14,034 bases of DNA from an uncultured Prevotellaceae bacterium (lineage in GTDB: Bacteria; Bacteroidota; Bacteroidia; Bacteroidales; Bacteroidaceae). Where the stretch lies: the NCBI GenBank assembly GCA_937900485.1, contig CALCEL010000044.1, forward strand, positions 1 to 14,034. The letters are read 5' to 3'. The notes below the pieces were generated by a model, which searched no databases, had not been told where the DNA came from, and worked only from the letters and a program-made list of their open reading frames with translations. This document shows positions 1 to 7,255 of the stretch, piece after piece. A program made the translations under genes and the position numbers. Each line of letters begins with the position of its first letter. Position 1 is the first letter of the stretch.

Positions 1-25
1 ACTCTATGCACTACACGACTGCCGT

Positions 26-52
26 ATCACTCGAAATGTCGGATGAACCAAA
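26..52 (+). repeat. 27-bp repeat, left copy (inverted relative to 13977-14003)
   Basis: This stretch, starting ATCACTCGAAATG and ending GGATGAACCAAA, is an exact reverse complement of 13977-14003. The flanking bases on both sides differ, so the identity stops sharply. The unit can fold into an imperfect hairpin (CATCCGA/TCGAGTG on the other strand, loop CATT), as REP-like dispersed repeats do. A further 9 bases, ATAGGAAAT (66-74), recur in the same relative order beside the right copy but at a different spacing, which suggests the two sites are copies of a slightly longer element. The repeat itself is read directly; its nature as a dispersed family is inference. Confidence 0.85.
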
Positions 53-423
53 ATTGGGGACGCAGATAGGAAATACGGTCACGTCAGACGCTGTGTGGCA
101 TGTCTGTCCGCCAGGAGCGCTGACGTCATCCGGAAGTATCTATCCCGCTGAACTGCCTACTTTTGAAAAGCGGCGGTCAACTGACGGCTGACACACGATG
201 AAGCGTGTCCCGACAGAAAGAGACGAGGCTGGCGGCACGGCAAACATGCTCGTTCCCGATACGGTGACCGACATCAGAGACCACGGAACGAGAGTACAGG
301 ATATGTCACCGCCATCGTGCACTCATGATGATAATATCACATAATAATATGGTTTTAATGCGTAATTTACCTTCATCTGGTCAAAAAACTCGAATAAGTC
401 ATGCGACATCCAAAACATTTCTG
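53..423. other. Gene-free left flank
   Basis: I see no convincing gene here. The short open frames (61 aa forward, 60 aa reverse) show no recognisable motif and overlap each other. The part up to about 320 looks GC-richer than the AT-rich DNA that follows and contains an imperfect hairpin: ACGTCAG-A-CGCT at 81-92 against AGCGCTGACGT at 116-126, with one bulged base. It could be a decayed gene, the 3' region of an upstream transcript, or an undescribed RNA. From about 330 the sequence becomes AT-rich and promoter-like. Confidence 0.4.
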
Positions 424-431
424 TAACTTTG
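424..431 (+). promoter_or_regulatory. Candidate -7 element of the glycan-decoration operon promoter
   Basis: TAACTTTG matches the Bacteroidota -7 consensus TAnnTTTG. No TTTG is present 19-21 bases upstream, so the -33 element is missing or degenerate; the promoter may be weak or need an activator. It would start transcription near 435-438 and give a leader of about 120 nt before the first gene at 560. Confidence 0.5.
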
Positions 432-436
432 TCCTT

Positions 437-510
437 GATTAACGTAGCAGATTTGTGTGTTCGACATTATTCACTTCAGCGTTATAGACCTACAACACAT
501 TTCGTTAATC
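437..510 (+). promoter_or_regulatory. Foldable 5' leader of the aminotransferase operon
   Basis: GATTAACG (437-444) and CGTTAATC (503-510) are perfect 8-bp complements. Inside them TGTGTT (456-461) pairs with AACACA (494-499). The outer arm begins at the predicted transcription start, so the RNA 5' end would be closed into a stem-loop. This is read from the sequence; a regulatory role is inference. I do not recognise a known riboswitch class. Confidence 0.35.
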
Positions 511-559
511 ATCGATTTTACAGATAATTATAACTCATCGAACTCATGTTTTTTAAATA

Positions 560-1606
560 ATGAATGAAATGAACTTTTTAGATAGGAACGAATTCAACTT
601 CCAGCCAAGCCAGAAGGTTGTGGATGCGATAAAGTCTTTCAATCCGTTAGACCTGTGCTTTTACACCCGCATATATGATGAAGGAAAGAAGAGTGTGGTG
701 TCCGTGCGTCTCAGTGAGATCTACGGAGTACCAGAGGAGCAGGTGCTGCTTGGTTACGGAGGTGAGGACATATTGAAGAACACCGTACATTATTATCTCA
801 CAAAAGGTAATAACAAGACCATACTCATCCCGCAGTTCTCATGGTGGTACTACAACTCTATCGCAGCCGAGGTAAACGGCACCACGGAGATGTATCCTCT
901 CTATGAGATGGAAGACACGTTCGCATACAACGTGGACGAGGTGATTGAGTACACCAACCGCATCTGTCCTCGTGTCCTCCTGCTTGCCTCTCCTAACAAC
1001 CCTACAGGTAACTGCCTGTCACCTGAGGAGATAGGACGCATCATGGAGAACATACCATCAGAGACCATGGTGCTCATCGATGAGGCATACGCCAGCTTCA
1101 TCACGAGCGACACCGACTACATAGCACCGCTGGTGAACAAATATTCCAACCTGATCATCTCACGCACACTGTCTAAGTTCTATGGACTGCCTGGACTGCG
1201 CATGGGATTCGGATTCATGGGAGCCGGACATCAGGATTTCCTGAAATACGCTAACAAATACCTTGGCTACAACCGTTTCAGCGAAGCTGTGTCTCTCGCC
1301 GCACTGGAGAGTGACGCCCACTATCGTGAGGTTGCCGACCAGATGGAGTGGGACCGTCAGCTGTTCAAGAAGGAGCTTGGCTCCCTCGAGGGATTCAAGG
1401 TCTACAAGAGCGTGGCTAACTTCATACTCATCAAGTACCCGATAGAAATCAAGGCGAAGCTGCAGCAGGCTCTGGCGGAGCAGAACTACAAAATAAAGTT
1501 CATGGGTGATCCGGGACTCGAGTCATGCGTGAGAATCACACTCGGACGCCCAGAGCAGATACAGATAGTGTGTGACACCATCAAACGCGTCGCCACACAA
1601 GGATAG
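560..1606 (+). CDS. HisC/CobD-like PLP-dependent enzyme (aminotransferase or amino-acid phosphate decarboxylase)
   Basis: A fold-type I PLP enzyme of the class I/II (HisC-like) group, 348 aa, full length for the family and probably cytosolic. Visible motifs are SPNNPTGN (144-151), DEAY (174-177) and SRTLSKFYGLPGLRMGF (201-217), in which K206 should form the Schiff base with PLP; R325 in VRITLG is the usual carboxylate-binding Arg. HisC makes histidinol phosphate, while CobD-like relatives decarboxylate amino-acid O-phosphates. There are no his or cob genes nearby. The next gene, 5 bp downstream, is a LicC-like cytidylyltransferase, followed by LicD. I therefore infer that it makes the amino-alcohol phosphate used by those two, for example ethanolamine phosphate from serine phosphate, or an aminated equivalent. 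The ATG at 560 was chosen because it follows an AT-rich leader; a second ATG lies at 569. No Shine-Dalgarno is seen. The family is secure; the substrate is not. Confidence 0.85.
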   Translation: MNEMNFLDRNEFNFQPSQKVVDAIKSFNPLDLCFYTRIYDEGKKSVVSVRLSEIYGVPEEQVLLGYGGEDILKNTVHYYLTKGNNKTILIPQFSWWYYNSIAAEVNGTTEMYPLYEMEDTFAYNVDEVIEYTNRICPRVLLLASPNNPTGNCLSPEEIGRIMENIPSETMVLIDEAYASFITSDTDYIAPLVNKYSNLIISRTLSKFYGLPGLRMGFGFMGAGHQDFLKYANKYLGYNRFSEAVSLAALESDAHYREVADQMEWDRQLFKKELGSLEGFKVYKSVANFILIKYPIEIKAKLQQALAEQNYKIKFMGDPGLESCVRITLGRPEQIQIVCDTIKRVATQG

Positions 1607-1611
1607 ATTAT

Positions 1612-2343
1612 ATGAAAGCAGTAATATTGGCAGCAGGCATGGCTTCACGTCTGCGCCCACTGACAGACCACACACCGAAGTGTCTGTTGAAGGTGGGACA
1701 ACGCAGTCTCTTACAACGTAGCATGGATGCACTCATCATGAGCGGCATCCATGAGTTCGTATTTGTGACAGGCTATCTTCACACCATGATTGAGGACTTC
1801 GTGCGTTCGACGTATCCGGAGGAGAGATGTACATTCATACACAACGACGTGTATGAGTCAACCAACAACATATTCTCTCTCTGGCTCGCTCAACCTGAGG
1901 CCGAGGGAGAGGACATCCTGCTTCTGGACAGCGACCTGCTGTACGACCCTCAGATCATCGAGCGTGTACTCGCACAGGACTGCGACACCGTGCTCACACT
2001 CATACGTCACGACCTTGGCGATGAGGAGATGAAAGTGGTGGTCGACGAACATGGTTCGATAACGGAGATAAGCAAGACTTGTGACCCGTCCGCCGCAGCC
2101 GGGGAGAGCCTGGGAATAGAGCGTATGGGTAAGGAATATACCAAGGCTCTGTACAAAGAACTTGAGAACATGATGGAGAGAGAGCATCTCGAGAACGTGT
2201 TCTACGAGCGCGCCTTCGAGCGTCTGCTCGCGCAGGGACACACCTTCCGTGTGCTTGACGTCACCGACCTCTTCTCATGCGAGCTCGACACCATCGAGGA
2301 CTTCGAGACAGCGAAACAGAGGATACCTGCGGATTTACTTTGA
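1612..2343 (+). CDS. LicC-like sugar/choline-phosphate nucleotidyltransferase
   Basis: A 243-aa NTP-transferase with the nucleotide-binding signature at the very N-terminus: LAAGMASRLRPLTDHTPK (6-23), with R13 and K23 as expected catalytic or phosphate-binding residues. The paired acidic residues LLDSDLL (D106, D108) bind Mg2+, and ELDTIEDFE near the C-terminus carries the second metal-site aspartate, D226. The short length, the YESTNNIFSLW segment (81-91) and the ELDT.ED ending resemble LicC-type CTP:phosphocholine cytidylyltransferases rather than hexose-1-phosphate enzymes, which are usually longer. The likely reaction is CTP plus an amino-alcohol phosphate giving a CDP-amino-alcohol. It sits between the PLP enzyme (5-bp gap) and LicD (30-bp gap), which supplies the function inference. 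A sugar-phosphate substrate cannot be excluded. Confidence 0.85.
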   Translation: MKAVILAAGMASRLRPLTDHTPKCLLKVGQRSLLQRSMDALIMSGIHEFVFVTGYLHTMIEDFVRSTYPEERCTFIHNDVYESTNNIFSLWLAQPEAEGEDILLLDSDLLYDPQIIERVLAQDCDTVLTLIRHDLGDEEMKVVVDEHGSITEISKTCDPSAAAGESLGIERMGKEYTKALYKELENMMEREHLENVFYERAFERLLAQGHTFRVLDVTDLFSCELDTIEDFETAKQRIPADLL

Positions 2344-2373
2344 CTTAGTATACTCATAACGACAGAGTGAAAG

Positions 2374-3204
2374 ATGGCTAATTACGACATACGCCCTTTG
2401 CAATTACGAGTGTTGGATATAGCGAAGGCGATAGATAAGGTTTGTAAACAGCACGACCTGAGGTATTATCTCTGGGCTGGCACCATGCTGGGCGCGGTGC
2501 GACACGGTGGCTTCATACCATGGGACGACGACCTCGACATCGCCATGCCGCGCAAGGATTACGACCTGCTGATGAGTAACTGCAGGGAATGGCTACCCGA
2601 GTGCTTCGAGGTGGTCAGCTACGAGACGGACCCTACAAGCTACCCGCTGCCGTTCGCCAAGGTGCAGGACGCGCGCACCACACTCATAGAACGAATGCAC
2701 CTGCGCTACGTGGGAGGCATATATCTTGACGTCTTCCCGCTCGACGGACAGCCGGACAGCAAAATAATGCAACGTTTACACTTCATACGTTACCAGTGGC
2801 TGAAGAAGGCACTGTACTTCGTGCACCGCGACCCTTACCGACACGGACACGGACCATCATCGTGGCTGCCGCTGCTCTGCCGCAAGGTCTATTCCATGCA
2901 GGAGCTACAGAAGAAGATACGTGACATGCAAAAGGCGTATGACTATGACACGTGCGACAATGTCGTCGACCATGACGACGGACTGAAGGGCGTAATGGAT
3001 AAGTCGCTCATCGGCAAGCCTACACCGGTGGAGTTTGAGGGAGTGACTCTCATGGGCGTGGAATGTCCGCATGAGTACCTGACACGTAAGTACGGCGAGT
3101 ATATGGTCATCCCGGACGGCGACCACCAGCGACAGCATAACTTTCAGCTTCTCGACCTGGAGCACGGCTACAAGTATTATAACGCAACTTCAACGGACAA
3201 GTGA
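2374..3204 (+). CDS. licD: LicD-family phosphotransferase
   Basis: A 276-aa member of the LicD/nucleotidyltransferase-fold family, which transfers phosphocholine or similar groups from a CDP-activated donor to sugars of surface glycans. The family signature is intact: a helical lead-in (LRVLDIAKAIDKVC, 11-24), then GTMLGAVRH (36-44) and PWDDDLDIAMPR (49-60). The D51-D52-D53 and D55 cluster is the expected metal site. There is no signal peptide or membrane segment, so it probably acts in the cytoplasm on lipid-linked or nucleotide-linked glycan. It directly follows the cytidylyltransferase, its natural donor-making partner. Its stop codon overlaps the start of the next gene (TGATG at 3202-3206), which suggests coupled translation. 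Which group it transfers (phosphoethanolamine, phosphocholine or other) is inferred from neighbours, not visible in this protein. Confidence 0.9.
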   Translation: MANYDIRPLQLRVLDIAKAIDKVCKQHDLRYYLWAGTMLGAVRHGGFIPWDDDLDIAMPRKDYDLLMSNCREWLPECFEVVSYETDPTSYPLPFAKVQDARTTLIERMHLRYVGGIYLDVFPLDGQPDSKIMQRLHFIRYQWLKKALYFVHRDPYRHGHGPSSWLPLLCRKVYSMQELQKKIRDMQKAYDYDTCDNVVDHDDGLKGVMDKSLIGKPTPVEFEGVTLMGVECPHEYLTRKYGEYMVIPDGDHQRQHNFQLLDLEHGYKYYNATSTDK

Positions 3205-4088
3205 TGACAGCAGGCTTTTCTATACTTATCCCCACATGGAACAACCTTCCGTACCTGAGACTCTGTGTCGAGAGCATACGACGCTACTCGTCTTTCGAGC
3301 ATCAGATTATCGTGCATGTCAACGACGGGTCGGACGGCACGCTCGAATGGGTGAAGGAACAGGGGCTTGACTATACTCACACAAAGGAGAATGTAGGTGT
3401 GTGCCTCGCGATGAACATGATGCGCAGTAAGGTACAGTGCGACTACATCTATTTCATCAACGACGATATGTTTGTGCTACCCGACTGGGACGTAGTGCTG
3501 ATGAATGAGGTGAACGCCCTGCCTGACAATATGTTCTACCTGTCAAGCACGATGATACAGCCGCACGACGCCAACGACGTGGGACTGTGCATCAACTATG
3601 GTGACTCAATAGAGACGTTCCAGCGTGAACGACTGCTTAACGAATACATGAATGTGCCTTATCCTGACTGGTTAGGCTCCACACGTCCGCCTAACCTCGT
3701 ACACCGCGACATCTGGGATCTGGTGGGCGGATACAGCATTGAGCTAAGCCCGGGAATGTACAGCGACCCGGATTTCACCGCCAAACTGTTATTGGTGGGC
3801 GTACGCTATCTGAAAGGACTGGGAAACAGCCGTGTCTATCATTTCGAAACTAAGACAACAACACGTATACGCAAGAACGACGGCGCCACGCAGTTTCTAC
3901 TGAAATGGGGCATCTCTAACTCTGCCATGCGTAAGTATATCACACGTCAGGGCGAGGACTGGTCACGTCATGACATGCCTCTCGACTCAGCGCGTCTGAA
4001 GTCTAAGCGTCGCTCAGCTAAGCTCAAGGCCTTATGGTACTTGCTGACCAAAGGTTTCGGAATAATCAAGGAAATAGAAAAGATATGA
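3204..4088 (+). CDS. Family-2 glycosyltransferase
   Basis: A 294-aa GT-A glycosyltransferase of family 2. It opens with FSILIPTWNN (5-14), has the nucleotide-binding NDGSDGT segment near residue 40, and carries INDDMF (about 85-90), the DxD-like metal site. The region GGYSIELSPGMYSDPDF around residues 180-200 is the typical acceptor-side segment with an acidic base. The C-terminus is rich in Lys and Arg, which may favour membrane association. I chose the ATG at 3204 over the in-frame GTG one codon earlier because it overlaps the licD stop (TGATG), a common coupling arrangement. The end overlaps the next gene by 4 bp. It probably adds a sugar to the glycan modified by LicD; donor and acceptor are unknown. 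Confidence 0.88.
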   Translation: MTAGFSILIPTWNNLPYLRLCVESIRRYSSFEHQIIVHVNDGSDGTLEWVKEQGLDYTHTKENVGVCLAMNMMRSKVQCDYIYFINDDMFVLPDWDVVLMNEVNALPDNMFYLSSTMIQPHDANDVGLCINYGDSIETFQRERLLNEYMNVPYPDWLGSTRPPNLVHRDIWDLVGGYSIELSPGMYSDPDFTAKLLLVGVRYLKGLGNSRVYHFETKTTTRIRKNDGATQFLLKWGISNSAMRKYITRQGEDWSRHDMPLDSARLKSKRRSAKLKALWYLLTKGFGIIKEIEKI

Positions 4089-4849
4089 GTATCAGACAGA
4101 ACATATCAGTAGTTATCAACACTTATAATGCGGAGAAGTATCTTGCTCGCGTACTGGAAACTGCCAAGTCATTCGACGAGATCGTGGTGTGTGACATGGA
4201 ATCAACAGACTCTACGATGGCAATAGCACAGCGGTACGGATGTAAAATCGTCACCTTCCCTAAGGCTGACCATAAAAGCGCAGAACCGGCGCGTACCTTC
4301 GCCATACAGTCGGCCTCGTGCGACTGGGTGCTGGTGGTCGACGCCGACGAGCTTATCACACCTGCCCTGCATGACTATCTCTATGAATTCATAAAGGAAC
4401 CGGCCGACATACGAGGTCTCTACATACCGCGTAAGAACTACACCATGGGTGTCTTCTTGCCAGCTTCCTATCCGGACTATCAGCTGCGTTTCTTCATCAA
4501 GGAAGGTACTGAGTGGCCTCCTTACGTTCATACGTTCCCTACTGTACAGGGTAAGCTGTCGCATATCTCCAAGTCACGCAAGGACTTGGCGCTGGAACAT
4601 CTCGACGACTCCACACGAGCGACTATAGTACGCCTGAACAACTACACTGACAATGAGGTGGAGAAACGAGCCGGCAAGCGTGTCACCCTGACGAAGATGA
4701 TATTCTCACCGATGATGCGTTTCGTCAAGCTGTACTTCCTGAAGGGCGGTTTCCGCTACGGTATAGCGGGGTTTGTACAGGCACAACGGTCTGCCATATA
4801 CAAATTCACCGTCCTGTGTAAACTGTATGAGAAGCAGATTGGACTGTAA
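4085..4849 (+). CDS. WaaE/KdtX-like family-2 glycosyltransferase
   Basis: A 254-aa GT2 enzyme. ISVVINTYNAE (7-17) begins the Rossmann-like nucleotide-binding domain, FDEIVVCDMESTDST (30-44) gives the conserved D37 and following turn, and VVDADE (84-89) is the DxD metal motif. The short length, the INTYNAE...DMESTD pattern and the DADE motif resemble the WaaE/KdtX subgroup, which acts in LPS inner core and other short surface glycans. I use the ATG at 4085, which overlaps the previous stop as ATGA, rather than the longer frame opening at 4034 inside the upstream gene. The C-terminal third is basic and hydrophobic (residues about 205-245) and may contact the membrane. It is the last gene of the operon; no T-rich terminator on the plus strand follows, only the hairpin at 4889-4931 shared with the convergent gene. 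Confidence 0.88.
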   Translation: MSIRQNISVVINTYNAEKYLARVLETAKSFDEIVVCDMESTDSTMAIAQRYGCKIVTFPKADHKSAEPARTFAIQSASCDWVLVVDADELITPALHDYLYEFIKEPADIRGLYIPRKNYTMGVFLPASYPDYQLRFFIKEGTEWPPYVHTFPTVQGKLSHISKSRKDLALEHLDDSTRATIVRLNNYTDNEVEKRAGKRVTLTKMIFSPMMRFVKLYFLKGGFRYGIAGFVQAQRSAIYKFTVLCKLYEKQIGL

Positions 4850-4888
4850 CAACGCTCTGATATAACATAGCTCTCAATAAGCAACAAA

Positions 4889-4931
4889 AACAGCAATGCT
4901 CTTGTCATTTGATGACAAGAGCATTGTTGTT
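4889..4931 (-). terminator. Hairpin terminator overlapping the 3' end of the LtaS-like gene
   Basis: AACAGCAATGCTCTTGTCA (4889-4907) pairs with TGACAAGAGCATTGTTGTT (4913-4931), 19 bp with one G-T pair and a 5-base loop. On the minus strand the base of the stem runs into GTTTTTGTTGC, a usable U-tract. On the plus strand no T-run follows, so it should mainly end the minus-strand transcript, although the stem could also slow the convergent operon. The right arm and loop encode the last nine residues of the minus-strand protein and its stop. Confidence 0.75.
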
Positions 4932-6845
4932 CATACGTGTCATATAGCTTTGTATGATTGCTTTAAGACGTCTCTCCAGCCTGTGACGTGCGGCCTCGTA
5001 TCTCTTCTCGCCAATCAGGTTGTGCTGTAGCAGTGAGTCCGTGTCGACGTTGTACAAGGCTGTGGAACGCTCACCGTCGAACTGAAGGAGCATACCGCCC
5101 TGCGTGATCTGATACGTGTCATTACCGAATCCTATGTGATAGGCGTCATCGTCGTCCGAATGCAGAAGGTCTGTACCAAAGGCCACGTACGGCCGCTTAC
5201 ATCCGGTATAGCCGAGGACGGTAGGCATGATATCGATATGCTGCGCTATGCGTGCCCTGCGAGCTGAGCGGAATGTCGAGTCGGTCGGATGGAAGAAGAT
5301 GACTGGCACACGGTATGTTCCATAGTCTGTCTGGTAATACTTCTCGGCACTCTGGTTAGTGTGGTCGCCGGTGATGACGAAGAGCGTATTGTCATACCAA
5401 GGCTGACGTTTGGCAGTCTCGAAGAAACGACGCAGTGACATATCGGTGTAACGCACCGTCTTGTAAATAGGCATGTCACCTTCCTCGAACACTTCCTTAT
5501 ATTTCTCCGGTATCTGAAACGGATGATGTGACGTCAGGGTGAATAACGTGGTGATGAACGGCTGTGGCATCTCCGACATCTTCCTGGCATAGAACTGCAT
5601 GAAAGGCTCGTCCCAGATACCCCAGTGATGGTCCCAGTCATCGTCATTAGCGTACTCCGTACGTCCGTAGTAGTTGTCGTACCCGACGCTCTTGGCAAAG
5701 CCGTCAAGTCCGAGTGAGCCGTTGTCCGCTCCATGGAAATAGGCGGTGTGGTAGCCCATATCCCTCAGCTCCGTTGCCACGCCGCGCACCTCATTGAGGG
5801 CAGCGTGAGAAGTGAAGAAAGATATCACCATAAGCGGAACGGAGAGATGGACGGACGCTTGTCCGTCAATGCTGCTGTGTCCGTTTGAGAACGTCGACTC
5901 GAATGTCAGTCCCTCACGCATCAGGGAGTCAAGGAAAGGCATGTATCCCTTCTCCTCCGGACGTCCGTTGAGGTAAGCGGAGTACTCGCTGCCGAAGCTC
6001 TCAAGGATAATGATAGCCACGTTAGGATGGGACGGGTTGACGGGCACTGCGGGATGGACAGGCGAATAGATGGACTCAGCCTCCGCCTCGCCGTAATACT
6101 CAAGATGCGGGAACGCACTCTTTCCCATTGTGCGTATGATGGAATACGGTGTGTTGAGGACGAGGGCTGAGTGGATAGGATGCGGCGCATACTCCTTAGC
6201 GTCCTTGTTGTTGATGGGACGCTGCTCTGGGTCAAATCCTCCACGTATGCCGCCGATGGTCATCACAGCAACGAAGAGAGTCATGACGACAGACTGTATG
6301 AGCTGACGTGTGGTGACTGAATCTTCTGTGCAGAAACGAGGCTGACGGTACAGTCTCCACATCGCCACCAGCATGACGAGGAACAGCAATATGAAATACC
6401 AGTGGCTGAGGAACTCTATGCCTAAGATGTCTGTCACGTTGTCGTTCCTGAACTCCGTGAACACCGACGCTGTGCACCGGCGTCCTATGAACTGGAAATA
6501 GACGGAGTCCATCAGGTTAGCTATCCAGCAGAGTGCCGCCACGATGACGAACAGCACCTTGGTAGTCATCCTGTACCATGCCTTACGCAGAAACGGAAGA
6601 GGAAGTGTCACCATGAGCAGGTATAACGAGCACAGGTAACACACGGTGGCCCAGTCGAAGATAGCTCCACCTTTATATATAGTTAGCATGTCAGACACAC
6701 TGAGGTCGGAGAACTTGTTCCAGTTCTCACACATAAATGCCACGCGGCAGATGCCGAGGAATAGCATTTGAAGTGTCAGATTGCCCGCAACAGGCAAGAG
6801 CCATTCACGTACGGGTATGATACTCGAGATTTTATTTGTAGTCAT
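4905..6845 (-). CDS. LtaS-type membrane sulfatase-fold phosphotransferase
   Basis: About 646 aa. The N-terminal third has roughly five membrane helices (near residues 15-37, 62-85, 95-112, 143-163, 179-196). The rest is an alkaline-phosphatase/sulfatase-fold domain, expected outside the inner membrane. Motifs: ILES with E282 (metal ligand), NGHSSIDG (321-328) with the likely nucleophile at S325, FHGADNGSLG, DHHWGIWDEPF, and GDH with D494-H495 (metal ligands). LtaS relatives move phosphoglycerol or phosphoethanolamine from phospholipids to glycans or lipid A. Many Bacteroidota homologues, as I recall them, have a Lys just before the nucleophile; here it is Ser. I prefer the ATG at 6845, just before the first membrane helix, over an upstream in-frame start at 6956 whose extra 37 residues are His-rich and unlike a signal. 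It converges on the glycan operon and may modify the same or another surface glycan. Confidence 0.85.
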   Translation of the reverse strand: MTTNKISSIIPVREWLLPVAGNLTLQMLFLGICRVAFMCENWNKFSDLSVSDMLTIYKGGAIFDWATVCYLCSLYLLMVTLPLPFLRKAWYRMTTKVLFVIVAALCWIANLMDSVYFQFIGRRCTASVFTEFRNDNVTDILGIEFLSHWYFILLFLVMLVAMWRLYRQPRFCTEDSVTTRQLIQSVVMTLFVAVMTIGGIRGGFDPEQRPINNKDAKEYAPHPIHSALVLNTPYSIIRTMGKSAFPHLEYYGEAEAESIYSPVHPAVPVNPSHPNVAIIILESFGSEYSAYLNGRPEEKGYMPFLDSLMREGLTFESTFSNGHSSIDGQASVHLSVPLMVISFFTSHAALNEVRGVATELRDMGYHTAYFHGADNGSLGLDGFAKSVGYDNYYGRTEYANDDDWDHHWGIWDEPFMQFYARKMSEMPQPFITTLFTLTSHHPFQIPEKYKEVFEEGDMPIYKTVRYTDMSLRRFFETAKRQPWYDNTLFVITGDHTNQSAEKYYQTDYGTYRVPVIFFHPTDSTFRSARRARIAQHIDIMPTVLGYTGCKRPYVAFGTDLLHSDDDDAYHIGFGNDTYQITQGGMLLQFDGERSTALYNVDTDSLLQHNLIGEKRYEAARHRLERRLKAIIQSYMTRMNNNALVIK

Positions 6846-7255
6846 AGTTAAGTTGTGATGTTTGTCTTCATCTTTCCCGGTCCTCATGCGATGGATGTGT
6901 CTCTCCGGTCTTCCTGCGGTAACCACTCCCGTGACAAGGGTGTGACTGATTAACAATCGTCATCCGATGGTCATGGCAATTATACGTTATTTTCCTGCCG
7001 GGACATTACTTGTGTCGTGAGTTTCACAGACATGACTCCTGTAACCGCTGCGCTCACACGCTGTATATCGCTCGTTGTAACAGGGTTCATCTTATGGGGC
7101 AGGACACGTGGAGACACAGAGTGTTTGGAATGTACAGAGATTGCGGAAGGGACATAAGGAGAGAGGATAAAAGAAGTCAAACTGCTTTGCATATTCCTTT
7201 TCCTCTCACGCTTTGAACATATAGACTGTTACGGACAGGTGTTCCGTTTTCATTG
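6846..7255. other. Gene-free stretch between two minus-strand genes
   Basis: This 410-bp stretch lies downstream of the YitT-HAM1 gene and upstream of the LtaS-like gene. Short frames on both strands (68-70 aa) overlap one another and show no motif. One possible RNA fold is CCTGT-AAC (7038-7045) against GTT-GTA-ACAGG (7074-7084), with a 3-base bulge. ACGGA/TCCGT near 7232-7248 is a weak stem. TATAATTG on the minus strand (6984-6977) is one base off the -7 consensus but has no TTTG partner. The LtaS-like gene must be transcribed from here or by read-through; I cannot place its promoter with confidence. Confidence 0.35.

Noticed and set aside
6..191. 61-aa forward frame at the left edge
   Set aside because: It runs through the 27-bp repeat, has no motif or promoter, and overlaps an equally unconvincing reverse frame.
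391..420. Possible third, degenerate copy of the 27-bp repeat (ACTCGAA...GTC...CCAAAA)
   Set aside because: Only scattered short blocks match (ACTCGAA and CCAAAA) and gaps are needed; this is within chance for AT-rich DNA.
560..1606. Assignment of the PLP enzyme as a phosphonate pathway aminotransferase (2-aminoethylphosphonate type)
   Set aside because: That enzyme belongs to the class V aminotransferases, whereas this protein has HisC-like class I/II motifs, and pepM and ppd are absent from the window.
6846..6956. N-terminal extension of 37 residues on the LtaS-like protein
   Set aside because: The extra residues are His- and charge-rich, precede the first membrane helix and do not resemble a signal sequence; the ATG at 6845 fits better.
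6977..6984. TATAATTG on the minus strand as promoter of the LtaS-like gene
   Set aside because: It is one base off the -7 consensus, has no TTTG at 19-21 bases, and would give a leader of about 130 nt; too weak to call.
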